From assembly GCA_025455065.1 (NCBI GenBank), contig JALONG010000006.1:124001-188000 (forward strand): DNA of 64,000 nt. Direction: 5' to 3'. Numbering within the stretch: the stretch's first letter is position 1; each line of letters begins with the position of its first letter. Shown piece after piece: positions 7,000-16,270 of this stretch. A program made the translations under genes and the position numbers. The DNA is from Candidatus Kapaibacterium sp. GTDB taxonomy: Bacteria > Bacteroidota > Ignavibacteria > Kapaibacteriales > UBA4661. Below the pieces are notes generated by a model, which was not told the origin of the DNA, ran no database searches, and saw only the letters and a program-made list of their open reading frames with translations.

Positions 7000-7593
7000 T
7001 TAATGTTCCGACGGCTGGTCATAATACGCCCTGTGACGGGCTTCGTATTGGTCGCTATGCCCGACAACGACAAGCTCGTGGCTTTGGCTCATGCGTTGGG
7101 TGCGTGAAGCCGGCAAGCCTGATTTCATGCAGACTGCCATTGTTTTGGTAACGTATTCGGCGACTGCCATAAGTTGCGGCATTGGTCCGAAGGGCTTTCC
7201 GCGATAATCTAAGTCCAAACCCGCAACAATGACACGCTTCCCTTGATTTGCGAGGTCTTCGCAGACTTCCACAATGCCCTCGTCGAAAAACTGTGCTTCA
7301 TCAACGCCGATAACATCGGCTTCTCCGGCATGAGCGAGAATTTCGGAAGAATGTTGTACGATGCGCGATGCAATGCGGTGTTGGCTGTGCGAAACAACTT
7401 CCGTTTCGCTGTATCTGTTGTCAATCCCGGGTTTGAAAATTTCGACGCGCTGCTTGGCAATTTGCGCTCTGCGAAGCCGCCGAATCAATTCTTCGGTTTT
7501 TCCGCTAAACATACATCCTGCAATGACTTCTATCGAGCCAAAGGGCAGGACATGGCGCTCCGTCGCGGGGCGCTCGGTAAATGGGGTACTCAT
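7000..7593 (-). CDS. tdk: Thymidine kinase
   Basis: 197 residues from the ATG at 7593. It phosphorylates thymidine to dTMP with ATP in the salvage pathway. The P-loop GCMFSGKT is near residue 26, the catalytic Glu sits in GVDEAQFF, and the lasso region reads RGKPFGPMPQLM. In the usual bacterial enzyme four cysteines hold a structural zinc: CxxC in AVCVKCGxPAxxTQR and a later CxxC in EARCRxC. Here these read AVCMKSG and EARHRAYY, so only one of the four remains. The fold and active site look intact, so a zinc-free variant is likelier than a dead gene. Confidence 0.92.
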   Translation of the reverse strand: MSTPFTERPATERHVLPFGSIEVIAGCMFSGKTEELIRRLRRAQIAKQRVEIFKPGIDNRYSETEVVSHSQHRIASRIVQHSSEILAHAGEADVIGVDEAQFFDEGIVEVCEDLANQGKRVIVAGLDLDYRGKPFGPMPQLMAVAEYVTKTMAVCMKSGLPASRTQRMSQSHELVVVGHSDQYEARHRAYYDQPSEH

Positions 7594-7752
7594 CTGGGGG
7601 TGTCCTCTGTGCTGCAATCTTGAGAAAACATGAAATTGAGAAAGTCGAAAACAGCCACTAAGTTACACGTTCTTTGGGTGAAGGAAAAATATGGTTTTCA
7701 ACAGAATATACACATTGAAACAGAATGAACACCTTGAAAATGGAGAACAGTT

Positions 7753-8775
7753 CTACCCGTTCCTGAGTCGTGTAACAATTTCATGCGCAATCTCCTCCGG
7801 CGCTCCCGAAAGCCATTCTATACGCTCGTCGCGTCGAAACCACGTGAGTTGGCGCTTGGCGTAATGGCGGGTGTTTTGCTGTGTGAGTTCGATAGCACGT
7901 GCAAGCGAGATTTCACCGCGCTTGTGGGCGATTGCTTCTTTGTAACCGACGGTGTTCAGCGCATTACACTCCGGCGAATAGCCCATAGCCAGCACATTTG
8001 CTGTTTCTTCCAAAAGACCCTCGTCAAACATGGCTTTCGCACGTGTGTTGATACGCTTGTAGAGTTCGTCGCGTTCCACGTGAACACCAAAAAAACGTGT
8101 GCTAAAATCACGTGCAATGTGTGAGGTTTTGTGCGCTTTGGAAAAGGGTTCGCCCGTAACGCGCGAGTATTCAAGCGCCCGCAAGATGCGGCGAGGGTTG
8201 CGGTCAGTATATTTTTCTGCCGAGTCAGAATCTCGTATCATCAGTTCTGCGACAAGCGGCTCTATTCCTCGCTCTTCAAACTCTTGCTGAAGTCGCTTAC
8301 GCTCTTGTGCGATTGCTGCTTCAAAACCCATATCATTTCTTGCTCCCAAGCGGTTTGCTCCCAAGTTGTTTGCTCCCAAGTTGTTTGCTCCGGCGCTTTC
8401 ATCAAAAAAACCGTCTGTGAGTGCTTGCACGTACAGCCCCGCACCACCTACAATAACAGGGAATTTTCCACGTCCGCGAATTTCTGCAAGTCGCATGGAT
8501 GCTTCTGTGCCGAAATCTCCAGCGCTGAAGCGTTCATCGGGATTTTTTTCGTCAATAAAATGGTGTGGAGCGGTCTTCAAATCTTCTTCGGCGGGCTTTG
8601 CTGTGCCGATGGTGAGGTGGCGATAAACTTGGCGGGAATCGGCGGAAATAATCTCAATCGGAAAGGCAAAATCGTTATGCAAACCCAGCAATAATGCGAG
8701 TTCCAGCGATGTTGCAGTTTTGCCGGAAGCCGTCGCGCCGACGATTGCGATTGCGTCTGGTCGCCGTTGTGTCAT
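7753..8775 (-). CDS. miaA: tRNA dimethylallyltransferase
   Basis: 340 residues. Transfers a dimethylallyl group to N6 of A37 in tRNAs that read codons starting with U. The P-loop is near residue 13 (GATASGKT), followed by ADSRQVYRHLTIGTAKP and HHFIDEKNPDERFSAGDF, then VGGAGLYVQALTDGF; the C-terminal half has RNPRRILRALE and HYAKRQLTWFRR. Between the GGAGLY and C-terminal parts is a stretch of about 20 residues made of a repeated GANNL pentapeptide, coded by a 15-bp tandem repeat at 8339-8395; it is an in-frame insertion. The gene is the last of a probable malQ/receiver-kinase/miaA transcript (gaps 21 and 35 bases). Confidence 0.95.
   Translation of the reverse strand: MTQRRPDAIAIVGATASGKTATSLELALLLGLHNDFAFPIEIISADSRQVYRHLTIGTAKPAEEDLKTAPHHFIDEKNPDERFSAGDFGTEASMRLAEIRGRGKFPVIVGGAGLYVQALTDGFFDESAGANNLGANNLGANRLGARNDMGFEAAIAQERKRLQQEFEERGIEPLVAELMIRDSDSAEKYTDRNPRRILRALEYSRVTGEPFSKAHKTSHIARDFSTRFFGVHVERDELYKRINTRAKAMFDEGLLEETANVLAMGYSPECNALNTVGYKEAIAHKRGEISLARAIELTQQNTRHYAKRQLTWFRRDERIEWLSGAPEEIAHEIVTRLRNG
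8339..8395. repeat. 15-bp in-frame tandem repeat inside miaA
   Basis: Three full copies (8339-8353, 8354-8368, 8369-8383) plus about 12 bases of a fourth, of the type TTTGCTCCCAAGTTG. Read on the coding strand it gives a repeated Gly-Ala-Asn-Asn-Leu pentapeptide. The unit length keeps the reading frame whatever the copy number. Confidence 0.9.
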
Positions 8776-8810
8776 CGGAAAATGGTGCGGGAAATGAAAA
8801 AAGTGAGGTT

Positions 8811-9917
8811 TTATCGTGCTTTGGGGAGAATGACGGAGAATGTAGAGCCGTGATTTTTGACGCTTTCCACTTCAAGTGTTCCGCTGTTTTTTTCGGCGAG
8901 TTCACGGCAAAACAGCACTCCCAAGCCTGTTCCTTTCTCGCCAAACGTGCCAAGCGTGGTGAAATTATTTTCTGGCTCCAGAAGTTTCACGATGTCTTCT
9001 TCGCTAATGCCGATGCCAGTGTCGCTGACAGAAATACGGACTTTATCACCTTCCGCTTTGCTACTAAGGATGATTTTTCCGCCGAAATTGGTGAATTTGA
9101 CGGCGTTGTACAGCAAATTGCGTAAAATAGCTTCCATCATGCGCTCATCGGCATAAAGTCGTGTTTCTTCGGAAATAGCATTAACAAGGGAAATTTTTTT
9201 GTGCGTAGTGTTTGCGGTCAAAAGCGACATCACACGTTGCGTTGTGAGGTAAACATCGAAGTTATGCGGTGAAGCTGCCATGCCGCCAATTTGCAAGCGT
9301 GACCATTCCAAGAACGAATCCAGCAAACCGTAGGTGGATTGGACGGTTTCGTTCATCAAGCGCAGTGTTTCGGTAAATTCCTCTTCGGGCATTTCCGTAT
9401 GCTTCGCATTCATCAGTTCTGCAAGCCCGATAACGCCTGTAAATGCGCTTTTCAGGTCGTGCGTCATGAGCGAGAGGAATTTGTCTCGTGTGATAGAAAT
9501 TTGCGCTAAGGGCGAAAGTTTTTCCGAGAGAACGCGGCGCGTCATTTCGTGCCTGTCCAAGCGAGCCTGAATTGCTTTGATAAGGTCTTCAGTGCTGAAG
9601 GGTTTCCAAAGATAATCATCCGCACCCAAGTTCATACCTTGCCGAATGTCATGTTTTTCCGCCTTTGCCGACAAAAACAAAAAGGGGATATCTGCCGTCG
9701 TAGGATTGGTGCGGAGTGCGCTCAAAACGCCGTAACCGTCCATTTCCGGCATCATAATATCGCAAATCACCAAACTCGGACGAGCATCCTGCGCCATCTG
9801 GACACCTTCCAAGCCGTTAGCAGCCATGAAGGTTTTATAGCCTTCCAGCTTCAGCACCAGATTGATCTGGGTGCGGATATGTTTGTTGTCGTCAATGATG
9901 AGGATGCTCGTGGACAT
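8811..9917 (-). CDS. Receiver domain-histidine kinase fusion protein
   Basis: 368 residues, cytoplasmic, no membrane segment. An N-terminal receiver domain (about 1-120) has the acidic pair IDDN, phospho-acceptor Asp in VICDIMMPEMDG and Lys in WKPF. A HisKA dimerisation domain follows, with MTHDLKSAFTG as H-box, then a HATPase_c domain with LLYNAVKFT (N box), DTGIGIS (G1) and GEKGTGLGVLFC (G2). The order REC-HK means it probably receives phosphate from another kinase and relays or modulates it. The H-box lacks the usual Pro after HExR(T/S). No output regulator is adjacent; the gene lies between malQ and miaA. Confidence 0.9.
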   Translation of the reverse strand: MSTSILIIDDNKHIRTQINLVLKLEGYKTFMAANGLEGVQMAQDARPSLVICDIMMPEMDGYGVLSALRTNPTTADIPFLFLSAKAEKHDIRQGMNLGADDYLWKPFSTEDLIKAIQARLDRHEMTRRVLSEKLSPLAQISITRDKFLSLMTHDLKSAFTGVIGLAELMNAKHTEMPEEEFTETLRLMNETVQSTYGLLDSFLEWSRLQIGGMAASPHNFDVYLTTQRVMSLLTANTTHKKISLVNAISEETRLYADERMMEAILRNLLYNAVKFTNFGGKIILSSKAEGDKVRISVSDTGIGISEEDIVKLLEPENNFTTLGTFGEKGTGLGVLFCRELAEKNSGTLEVESVKNHGSTFSVILPKAR

Positions 9918-9938
9918 AGATGATTCCTAGAGAATTTC

Positions 9939-11501
9939 CTAGAGAGTGGATTCCAATTTCACGGCTTCTTTTTCAACAGGCTCTAAACGATTCGCAATTT
10001 TCGCCAATTTCGCCAGCATATTCACGTGCCATTCGCCGAGTTGATTTGGAAGCAAGCGGTATTCCCAGTTTCCATCGGCTTTTCCGGGGAAATTCATGCG
10101 AAATTCTGTGCCAAGCGTGAGAATATCTTGTAGGGGAATCACGGCATACATCGCTGTCGAAAGGTAGGCTGCGCGAATCATCTCCCAGACAACTTCTTGT
10201 TCGCTGGATGCACGAAGATATTCGAGGGCATTGCGCTTGCGGGCATCATCGCACGAGCGGAACCAGCCGAGAGTCGTGTCGTTATCGTGCGTTCCGGTGT
10301 AGGTAACGCAGTCGGTTTCGTAGTTGTGCGGCAAAAAGCCGTAGGTCGGGTCGCCGCCTTCGTAGCCGAATTGCAAAATTTTCATGCCCGGCATACCAAA
10401 TTCTTTGCGGAGTGCTGTAACTTCCGGCGTAATCAAGCCCAAATCCTCAGCAATTACGGGCAGTTCACCAAAGCGCTTTTGCATAGCAGCAAAAAGTTTT
10501 TTGCCCGGAGCAAGCACCCACTTGCCTTTCATGGCGTTGGGCATACCAAACGGCACTTCCCAAAAAGCCTGAAAACCGCGAAAATGATCTACACGAACAA
10601 CGTCATACAGTTCCATGCACTTTTGGAAGCGGTCGCCCCACCACGAAAAATTATCTTTCTCCATTTGCGCCCAGTTGTAATGCGGGTTGCCCCAAAGCTG
10701 CCCCGTCGCAGAGAAATAATCAGGCGGCACTCCGGCAACGTGTGTCGGCATGGCGTTGTCATCCAAGCGGAACGCCTCTTTTTTTGACCAAACATCGGCG
10801 GAATCGTAGGCAACAAAAATCGGTATATCGCCTACCATTGCGACATTTTTGCTATTGGCGTATTTGCGAAGTGCTTGCCATTGCGTTGCAAATTCATACT
10901 GCAAAAAGGTATGCAGTTCGATGATGTGCGCGTACTTTTTCCGTGCTGCGTCCATTGCTTTTTTCTCCTGCATACGGTCAGCTTTTTCCCATTTGTCCCA
11001 AGGTTCACCGCCGTATTTACCGTCTTTCAGCGCCACAAAGAGCGTAAAATCAGGAAGCCAAGCGCTATTTGCTTTGCAAAACTTGTCGTAGTCGGCTTTG
11101 TCTTGTTTGGAAGGTTTTTTGCTGAAATTGGCAAATGCCTTCTCAAAGAGGCTCATTTTATAGGGAATGACCGCGCCAAAATCAACACGATTATCAGGAA
11201 AATTCGGCACTGCGGCGAGGTCTTCGTCGGTCAAATATCCGCGCTCTTTGAGCATATCGGGGCTGATGAGCAGATGATTTCCCGCCATTGCGGAATATGA
11301 ATAATACGGGCTGTTACCGTAGCCTGTCGGTGTGAGCGGAAGCACCTGCCAAAGGCGCTGGTTTGCGGTGTGGAGAAAATCAATAAATTGATAGGCAGAT
11401 TTTCCCATGTCGCCGATACCAAAACGGCAGGGAAGCGAGGTAATATGTGCCAGAACTCCGGCGGAACGCGAAAAAAGACGCTGAAAATGTGTCAATGCCA
11501 T
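9939..11501 (-). CDS. malQ: 4-alpha-glucanotransferase (amylomaltase, GH77)
   Basis: 520 residues, the normal bacterial length. Transfers alpha-1,4-glucan segments between malto-oligosaccharides in the cytoplasm. The N-terminus has RSAGVLAHITSLP and the sugar-binding QVLPLTPTGYGNSPYYSYSA; catalytic residues are seen in VVRVDHFRGF (nucleophile Asp), PVIAEDLG (acid/base Glu) and TGTHDNDTTLGW (transition-state Asp). It is the first gene of a minus-strand run with the receiver-kinase gene and miaA. No other glycogen or maltose gene is present in the window. Confidence 0.97.
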   Translation of the reverse strand: MALTHFQRLFSRSAGVLAHITSLPCRFGIGDMGKSAYQFIDFLHTANQRLWQVLPLTPTGYGNSPYYSYSAMAGNHLLISPDMLKERGYLTDEDLAAVPNFPDNRVDFGAVIPYKMSLFEKAFANFSKKPSKQDKADYDKFCKANSAWLPDFTLFVALKDGKYGGEPWDKWEKADRMQEKKAMDAARKKYAHIIELHTFLQYEFATQWQALRKYANSKNVAMVGDIPIFVAYDSADVWSKKEAFRLDDNAMPTHVAGVPPDYFSATGQLWGNPHYNWAQMEKDNFSWWGDRFQKCMELYDVVRVDHFRGFQAFWEVPFGMPNAMKGKWVLAPGKKLFAAMQKRFGELPVIAEDLGLITPEVTALRKEFGMPGMKILQFGYEGGDPTYGFLPHNYETDCVTYTGTHDNDTTLGWFRSCDDARKRNALEYLRASSEQEVVWEMIRAAYLSTAMYAVIPLQDILTLGTEFRMNFPGKADGNWEYRLLPNQLGEWHVNMLAKLAKIANRLEPVEKEAVKLESTL

Positions 11502-11720
11502 AACGGAAGCGGGAAATTGAAAAAGTGAACGAGAAGAATCTATTGCGATACTTTAAGGTTTTATGAGGCTTGCACAGTACATTGAGGATTGAGAGCAAAA
11601 GAAGGCAAGTCTGCCGCGCAATCTAGGGAAAATCACCCAATTCGGCAAACGATTTGTGAAACGAAAAGCACGGTACCCATTCTTGCACGAAAAATCGTTC
11701 TGTGATGATTTGACCAATCT
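11502..11720. other. Intergenic region, nothing recognised
   Basis: 219 bases between the propeller sensor kinase and malQ, both on the minus strand. It must hold the malQ promoter, but I see no motif I can defend. An 8-base inverted repeat (AACGATTT at about 11648, AAATCGTT at about 11693) is too weak to call a terminator. Confidence 0.4.
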
Positions 11721-14700
11721 CTACTGAATCTGAATGTTGGCAGTATTATGAGCAGAAATACACGGAAACGCCACAAAAAATGTCGCGCCTTTGCGATGCT
11801 CCGACTCGCACCAAATCTCGCCGTTCATTGCCTCGACCAATTTTTTCACAATAGACAAGCCCAAACCCGTTGAATGTTCGCCGCCCGTCGGACGTGCTGA
11901 AAGCCGCGCAAACTTCCCGAAAAGGCGCTTTTTGTCGTCTTCGGTCAAGCCAATACCTTCATCGCGTACAGAGAAACAGACGTATTCAGAGCGTTCTTTG
12001 GTGATAATGCCGAGTTCAACCCAGATATTTTTGCTGAGAGGTGAGTATTTAATGGCATTCGAGAGCAGGTTTTCAATGATTTGCATATACGCGCTGTGGT
12101 CAGCGCAAATATGGTAATTTTCCTGCGGTTTCGTGATGTGAAAGGTAAGGTTTTTGGGGCGAGCCAGCGCTTCCGCGTCGGCACACAACGCGCTAATTAT
12201 CGGGTTTACTTCAATCGTCTCCAACGAAAGATTAAGTTTGCCCTCGTCAATCATGTTCATATTGAGCAGTTGCGTAATCAAACTCATCATGCGGTTAGCG
12301 GACTGCCGCATCAGGCTGTTAAAATGGTGCAGTTCTTCCGAAGAAAGCGTGTTGCGGTCGTTCTCAACCAATTCCGTGAGCGTGAGCATGGTTGCAAGCG
12401 GTGTTTTGAGGTCGTGTGCGGCAATGCCCAAAATAGCGTTCTTTTCGTTATTGAGTTCTTGCAAGCGCTCATTTGACCACGCTAATTCTTGGTTGCTGGC
12501 TTCCAATTCCTGTGTTCGCTTGCGCACTTCCTCGCGGAGCAGTGCATTTCTGCGGGCGCTACGTTTAAGGCGCAATCGTACCGAACCCCAAATCACGCCA
12601 CAAAACACGAGAAATATCGCCAGCCGAAACCACCACGTTTCCCAAAAAGGCGGCACAATAATTACACGCAAGGTGAGTTCCTGTGCATTCCAGATACCAT
12701 CAGCGTTGGTTGCACGGACGCGAAAGGTATATTCTCCGGCAGGAAGATTGGTGTAGGTGGCAAAATGGCGTGTTCCAAACGAAACAAACTCGCGGTCAAT
12801 GCCTTCCATCATGTAGGCATACTGCACCCGCTCTATGTTTGCATAATCCAGTGCTGCAAAATCAAATTCCAAGAGGCGGTCGCGGTGGGACAAGGTAATT
12901 TCGGTTAATGCGGAAATGTCCATGCCAAAGGAGCGTTCAACATTGAAAATTTTAATTGCCGTCAGCACCACAGGCGGCATAAATGTTCGGTCGCCGAGCC
13001 GCGAAGGATGAAACATATTCATCCCGTTCACCCCTCCAAAGAGCAGAACGCCGGATTTCATGCGGTAAAAAGCATTGGTGTTAAATTCCTTGCTTTGCAG
13101 ACCATCAGCCGCGTCGTACATCCGAAACGCGCCATTTTGCTTGTCAAACCGCGCCAAACCGCCGTCTGTTCCCATCCACAAAGTACCGGTGCTGTCCTCA
13201 AGAATCCCGTACACATATTGATTCGTTAAGCCGTTTTGAACGCCGTAATTTTCAAAACTGTCCGTCTGAGAATTGTAGCGCGAGATACCATCAATGGTCG
13301 CCGCCCAAAGATTACCCTCGCGGTCGCGCATGATGTGTTTTACCCAACTGTTCGCAATACTGCTTGAGGTAGAATCGTGAAAGTACCGCTTCCAGACTTG
13401 TGTTTGCGGATTGAATTTGTTCAATCCTAACGAAGTCGCTACCCAGAGTGTTGTGTCATTATCCAAAAGAAGCCATTGGATACGGTCGTTGCTAATAGAG
13501 TTTGGATTGAGCGGATTATGCCGAAAGTGTCTCCACTGCTTGCGTACAGGGTGGAAATACTCTAAGCCGCCAATGGTGCCAAGCCAAAAACCGCCGTGTG
13601 CATCGCATACCATTGTCCGAACACGGTTATTGCCTAAGGAAGCAGAATCATTCGGATTGTTCTGAAAGACCGTAAACGAGCCTTTGCGCGGGTCGTAGCG
13701 GTGCAAGCCGCCTCCGTCGGTACAAAACCAAAATATTCCGGCACTGTCGCGGTCTATCGCCCAGACGCGCCCTGATTGCAAGCCGTAACCGTCTTTTGCT
13801 ACAAGAGGCAGTTGAGTAAAGTTCTTGTTTACGTGATTCCACCGCACAACGCCGTCATCGGTGCCAATCCAAAGCGTACTGTCATTTTCTTCGTAAAAGC
13901 AGCGTACAACACGGTATGGCAAAAAAGACGCATTACCCAACTGCGGGGAATAGCGTCCGAAGCGCTCTTTAAGGGGATTCCAGAGGGACATACCGCCTGT
14001 CAATGTTCCCACCCACATCGTTCCCGAGGCATCGCAAAGCAGTGAGCGCACGGCGTTATCACTGAGGCTTTGAGGGATTTGCGGTACTGAACGACAAACG
14101 GCGATGCGCACATTAGCGGTATCGCGCAGAGTGTAAATATCTTGCGAAAAAATGTTGATGCCGTTGTCAGTACCAACCCAGAGAAATCCACGCTCATCGG
14201 TGGCAAAACAATACACACTGCGCCCCGAAATTGTGTTGATGCGGTATGGCGAGTCGTCACGCGAACTTGAATACGGGAATGTGCGCAAATGGTGCGACTG
14301 CGGGTTATAGAGCAGAAGACCTTTCCCAAGCGTTCCAATCCAAAGCCTTCCGAGAGAATCGGCGAAAAGTGATTGAATAACGGTTTGACGGGGAAAGTCT
14401 GTGGGCAGTTGATTCCTAATTTGATGCGGTGTTTGAGGAGTTTGGGAAGTGCTGTGCAAAGGAAGTTCGGTAATGAAAAACTCTTGGAAGCGCTCTATTG
14501 CTTGCTCTGAGGGATGGACATCAAAACAAAATATCTGATTTCCTGCCGCAATCCACAAGCGTCCAAAGCGGTCACCCGTGATTGCACGAATTTCACCGGA
14601 AAGGACGTTTTTAAGCGCTGCATTGCGTAGGTCATCGGCAATGAAGCGAATTTTAACATTGGCACGGTTATTTGCCGTTGCGTGGTACAAAGGTTGAACG

Positions 14701-15338
14701 GTATCAATGCACTGAAGCCCTTTGTCTGTACCTATCCAGAGCCTACCGGCATTGTCGTTGTAAAGCCCTGTAACAAAACTACTACGCAAAACCGAAGCAT
14801 TCCCTTTGTTCGAGGCGGCTCCTGCGTCGGAGAGCATTGGCATAAGCAGTGCGACGTTGGAATCGCGGTGAATAACGCCAAGTCCGCCGCCGTTGGAACT
14901 TATCCACAAATTATCGTATTTATCGCGGATAATCCGCTCTATCCAAGCGTTTGGCAATGCGCCGCGCATAGAATTTACGGCGTTGTTGGTTGCTGATGTT
15001 CTGAGCGAAGAGCCGATAATATTTCCTGCTGAAGCATTACGATACGCGATGAACGTGTAACCGTCGAATTTGTTGATACCGTCTTGTGTTCCAATCCATA
15101 TAAAACCACGCTTGTCTTGGTGCAGCGAATACACGGAGTTTTGCGATAATCCTTGTTCCAAACCGATACGGGTGAACATATAGTCTTCTGCCGTCGCAGT
15201 GGATGTACGCGGAGTGTTCGTTGTTGGGGTCGGCTGTGGAATACCTTGTAAGGCGCTCAAGGAAAATACGCACAAACCCAAACCGCAAAGGCAAATTGCA
15301 GCCATAAACAAAAACAGTATGTGTCGCTCAAAGCGCAT
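11721..15338 (-). CDS. Propeller-type sensor histidine kinase (Reg_prop, Y_Y_Y, HisKA, HATPase_c)
   Basis: 1205 residues. An N-terminal hydrophobic segment (about 5-28) exports a large periplasmic part holding 13-14 Reg_prop blades, each of the form xxDxxGxLWIGTxxGLxxxD, enough for two seven-bladed propellers (about 50-790). A Y_Y_Y domain (about 810-890) precedes one membrane segment (WWFRLAIFLVFCGVIWGSV). The cytoplasmic part has a coiled linker, HisKA with the H-box AAHDLKTPLATML, and HATPase_c with LLSNAIKYS and STGLGLSIVK. Propeller kinases of this kind often sense glycans or other polymers. Unlike the hybrid forms common in Bacteroidota it carries no receiver or AraC output, and no response regulator is adjacent, so its partner is elsewhere. 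Confidence 0.93.
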   Translation of the reverse strand: MRFERHILFLFMAAICLCGLGLCVFSLSALQGIPQPTPTTNTPRTSTATAEDYMFTRIGLEQGLSQNSVYSLHQDKRGFIWIGTQDGINKFDGYTFIAYRNASAGNIIGSSLRTSATNNAVNSMRGALPNAWIERIIRDKYDNLWISSNGGGLGVIHRDSNVALLMPMLSDAGAASNKGNASVLRSSFVTGLYNDNAGRLWIGTDKGLQCIDTVQPLYHATANNRANVKIRFIADDLRNAALKNVLSGEIRAITGDRFGRLWIAAGNQIFCFDVHPSEQAIERFQEFFITELPLHSTSQTPQTPHQIRNQLPTDFPRQTVIQSLFADSLGRLWIGTLGKGLLLYNPQSHHLRTFPYSSSRDDSPYRINTISGRSVYCFATDERGFLWVGTDNGINIFSQDIYTLRDTANVRIAVCRSVPQIPQSLSDNAVRSLLCDASGTMWVGTLTGGMSLWNPLKERFGRYSPQLGNASFLPYRVVRCFYEENDSTLWIGTDDGVVRWNHVNKNFTQLPLVAKDGYGLQSGRVWAIDRDSAGIFWFCTDGGGLHRYDPRKGSFTVFQNNPNDSASLGNNRVRTMVCDAHGGFWLGTIGGLEYFHPVRKQWRHFRHNPLNPNSISNDRIQWLLLDNDTTLWVATSLGLNKFNPQTQVWKRYFHDSTSSSIANSWVKHIMRDREGNLWAATIDGISRYNSQTDSFENYGVQNGLTNQYVYGILEDSTGTLWMGTDGGLARFDKQNGAFRMYDAADGLQSKEFNTNAFYRMKSGVLLFGGVNGMNMFHPSRLGDRTFMPPVVLTAIKIFNVERSFGMDISALTEITLSHRDRLLEFDFAALDYANIERVQYAYMMEGIDREFVSFGTRHFATYTNLPAGEYTFRVRATNADGIWNAQELTLRVIIVPPFWETWWFRLAIFLVFCGVIWGSVRLRLKRSARRNALLREEVRKRTQELEASNQELAWSNERLQELNNEKNAILGIAAHDLKTPLATMLTLTELVENDRNTLSSEELHHFNSLMRQSANRMMSLITQLLNMNMIDEGKLNLSLETIEVNPIISALCADAEALARPKNLTFHITKPQENYHICADHSAYMQIIENLLSNAIKYSPLSKNIWVELGIITKERSEYVCFSVRDEGIGLTEDDKKRLFGKFARLSARPTGGEHSTGLGLSIVKKLVEAMNGEIWCESEHRKGATFFVAFPCISAHNTANIQIQ

Positions 15339-15559
15339 AAAATAGGGAACTTGGCTACAAGAATACGCTCGTACCCTGTGGAGGTATTAAAAAAATGCAA
15401 TTTTTCAGAAAATACAACGTGCATCTTGACTTACGCAACAAAAAAAGTGCCACAAAGAAAATTCTCCGCTCACAGCAGGAAAATTTCTGGATTATCGCTA
15501 TTTTGCTAGGACGATTTGTTACGACACTTTGTTTTACTTTCGATACACAAGGAAATACC

Positions 15560-16243
15560 ATGGCAATACGTCCGATTCGCGCTATTATCACAGGCGCAAC
15601 AGGCATGGTCGGCGAAGGCGTGCTACACGAGTGTTTAGAACATCCAAACGTAGAATCTGTGCTGGTTGTAGGGCGTAAATCTTGCGGCGTTGCCCATCCT
15701 AAATTGACTGAGATTATCCATGCCGATTTATCCGATATTTTCTCCTTGAAAGACCGCCTCGCTGGCTACAATGCGTGTTTTTTTTGTGCCGGAGTGTCAT
15801 CGGTAGGGCTTTCGGAAGAAGAATACACACGCATCACGTACACAATGACGCTGAACTTCGCACAAACACTTGCTTCGGTAAATCCTGATATGACCTTTTG
15901 CTATGTTTCCGGTTCCGGCACCGACAGCAGCGAACAGGGGCGCAGTATGTGGGCGCGTGTGAAAGGGAAAACCGAAAATGACCTCTTCAAATTGCCCTTC
16001 AGGCGAGTATTCGCCTTCCGTTCGGGTTATATGCACCCGACACCGGGCTTAAAAAATACTCTCTCGTTTGTAAAATATATTTCTTGGCTTTATCCGATTG
16101 TTCGTGCGCTTACCTCGAATATCGCATCCACACTGGCGGAGGTGGGCGTGGCGATGATAAACGCTGCGCAGAATGGTTATGAAAAACGGGTGTTGGAAGT
16201 GGCGGATATTATTGCCTTGGCGAATGTCCACGCGAAGAAGTAA
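15560..16243 (+). CDS. NAD(P)-binding SDR-like oxidoreductase
   Basis: 227 residues from the ATG at 15560, preferred over the upstream frame start at 15395 because AAGGA lies 8 bases before it and the protein then begins at the Rossmann fold. The fold shows RAIITGATGMVGEGVL, a GxxGxxG dinucleotide motif, then VVGRKS, CFFCAGVSS and CYVSGSGTDS, resembling atypical short-chain dehydrogenases of the NAD-dependent epimerase class. A canonical YxxxK is not evident: the region reads GRSMWARVKGKTE. Substrate unknown. It stands alone, diverging from the propeller kinase and followed 27 bases later by a nuclease-like gene. Confidence 0.75.
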   Translation: MAIRPIRAIITGATGMVGEGVLHECLEHPNVESVLVVGRKSCGVAHPKLTEIIHADLSDIFSLKDRLAGYNACFFCAGVSSVGLSEEEYTRITYTMTLNFAQTLASVNPDMTFCYVSGSGTDSSEQGRSMWARVKGKTENDLFKLPFRRVFAFRSGYMHPTPGLKNTLSFVKYISWLYPIVRALTSNIASTLAEVGVAMINAAQNGYEKRVLEVADIIALANVHAKK

Positions 16244-16270
16244 ACAATTACCTCATTTTACGGCAACACT

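Noticed and set aside
7630-7728. 32-codon ORF between tdk and miaA on the plus strand
   Set aside because: Too short and basic to distinguish from chance, no ribosome-binding site and no family match.
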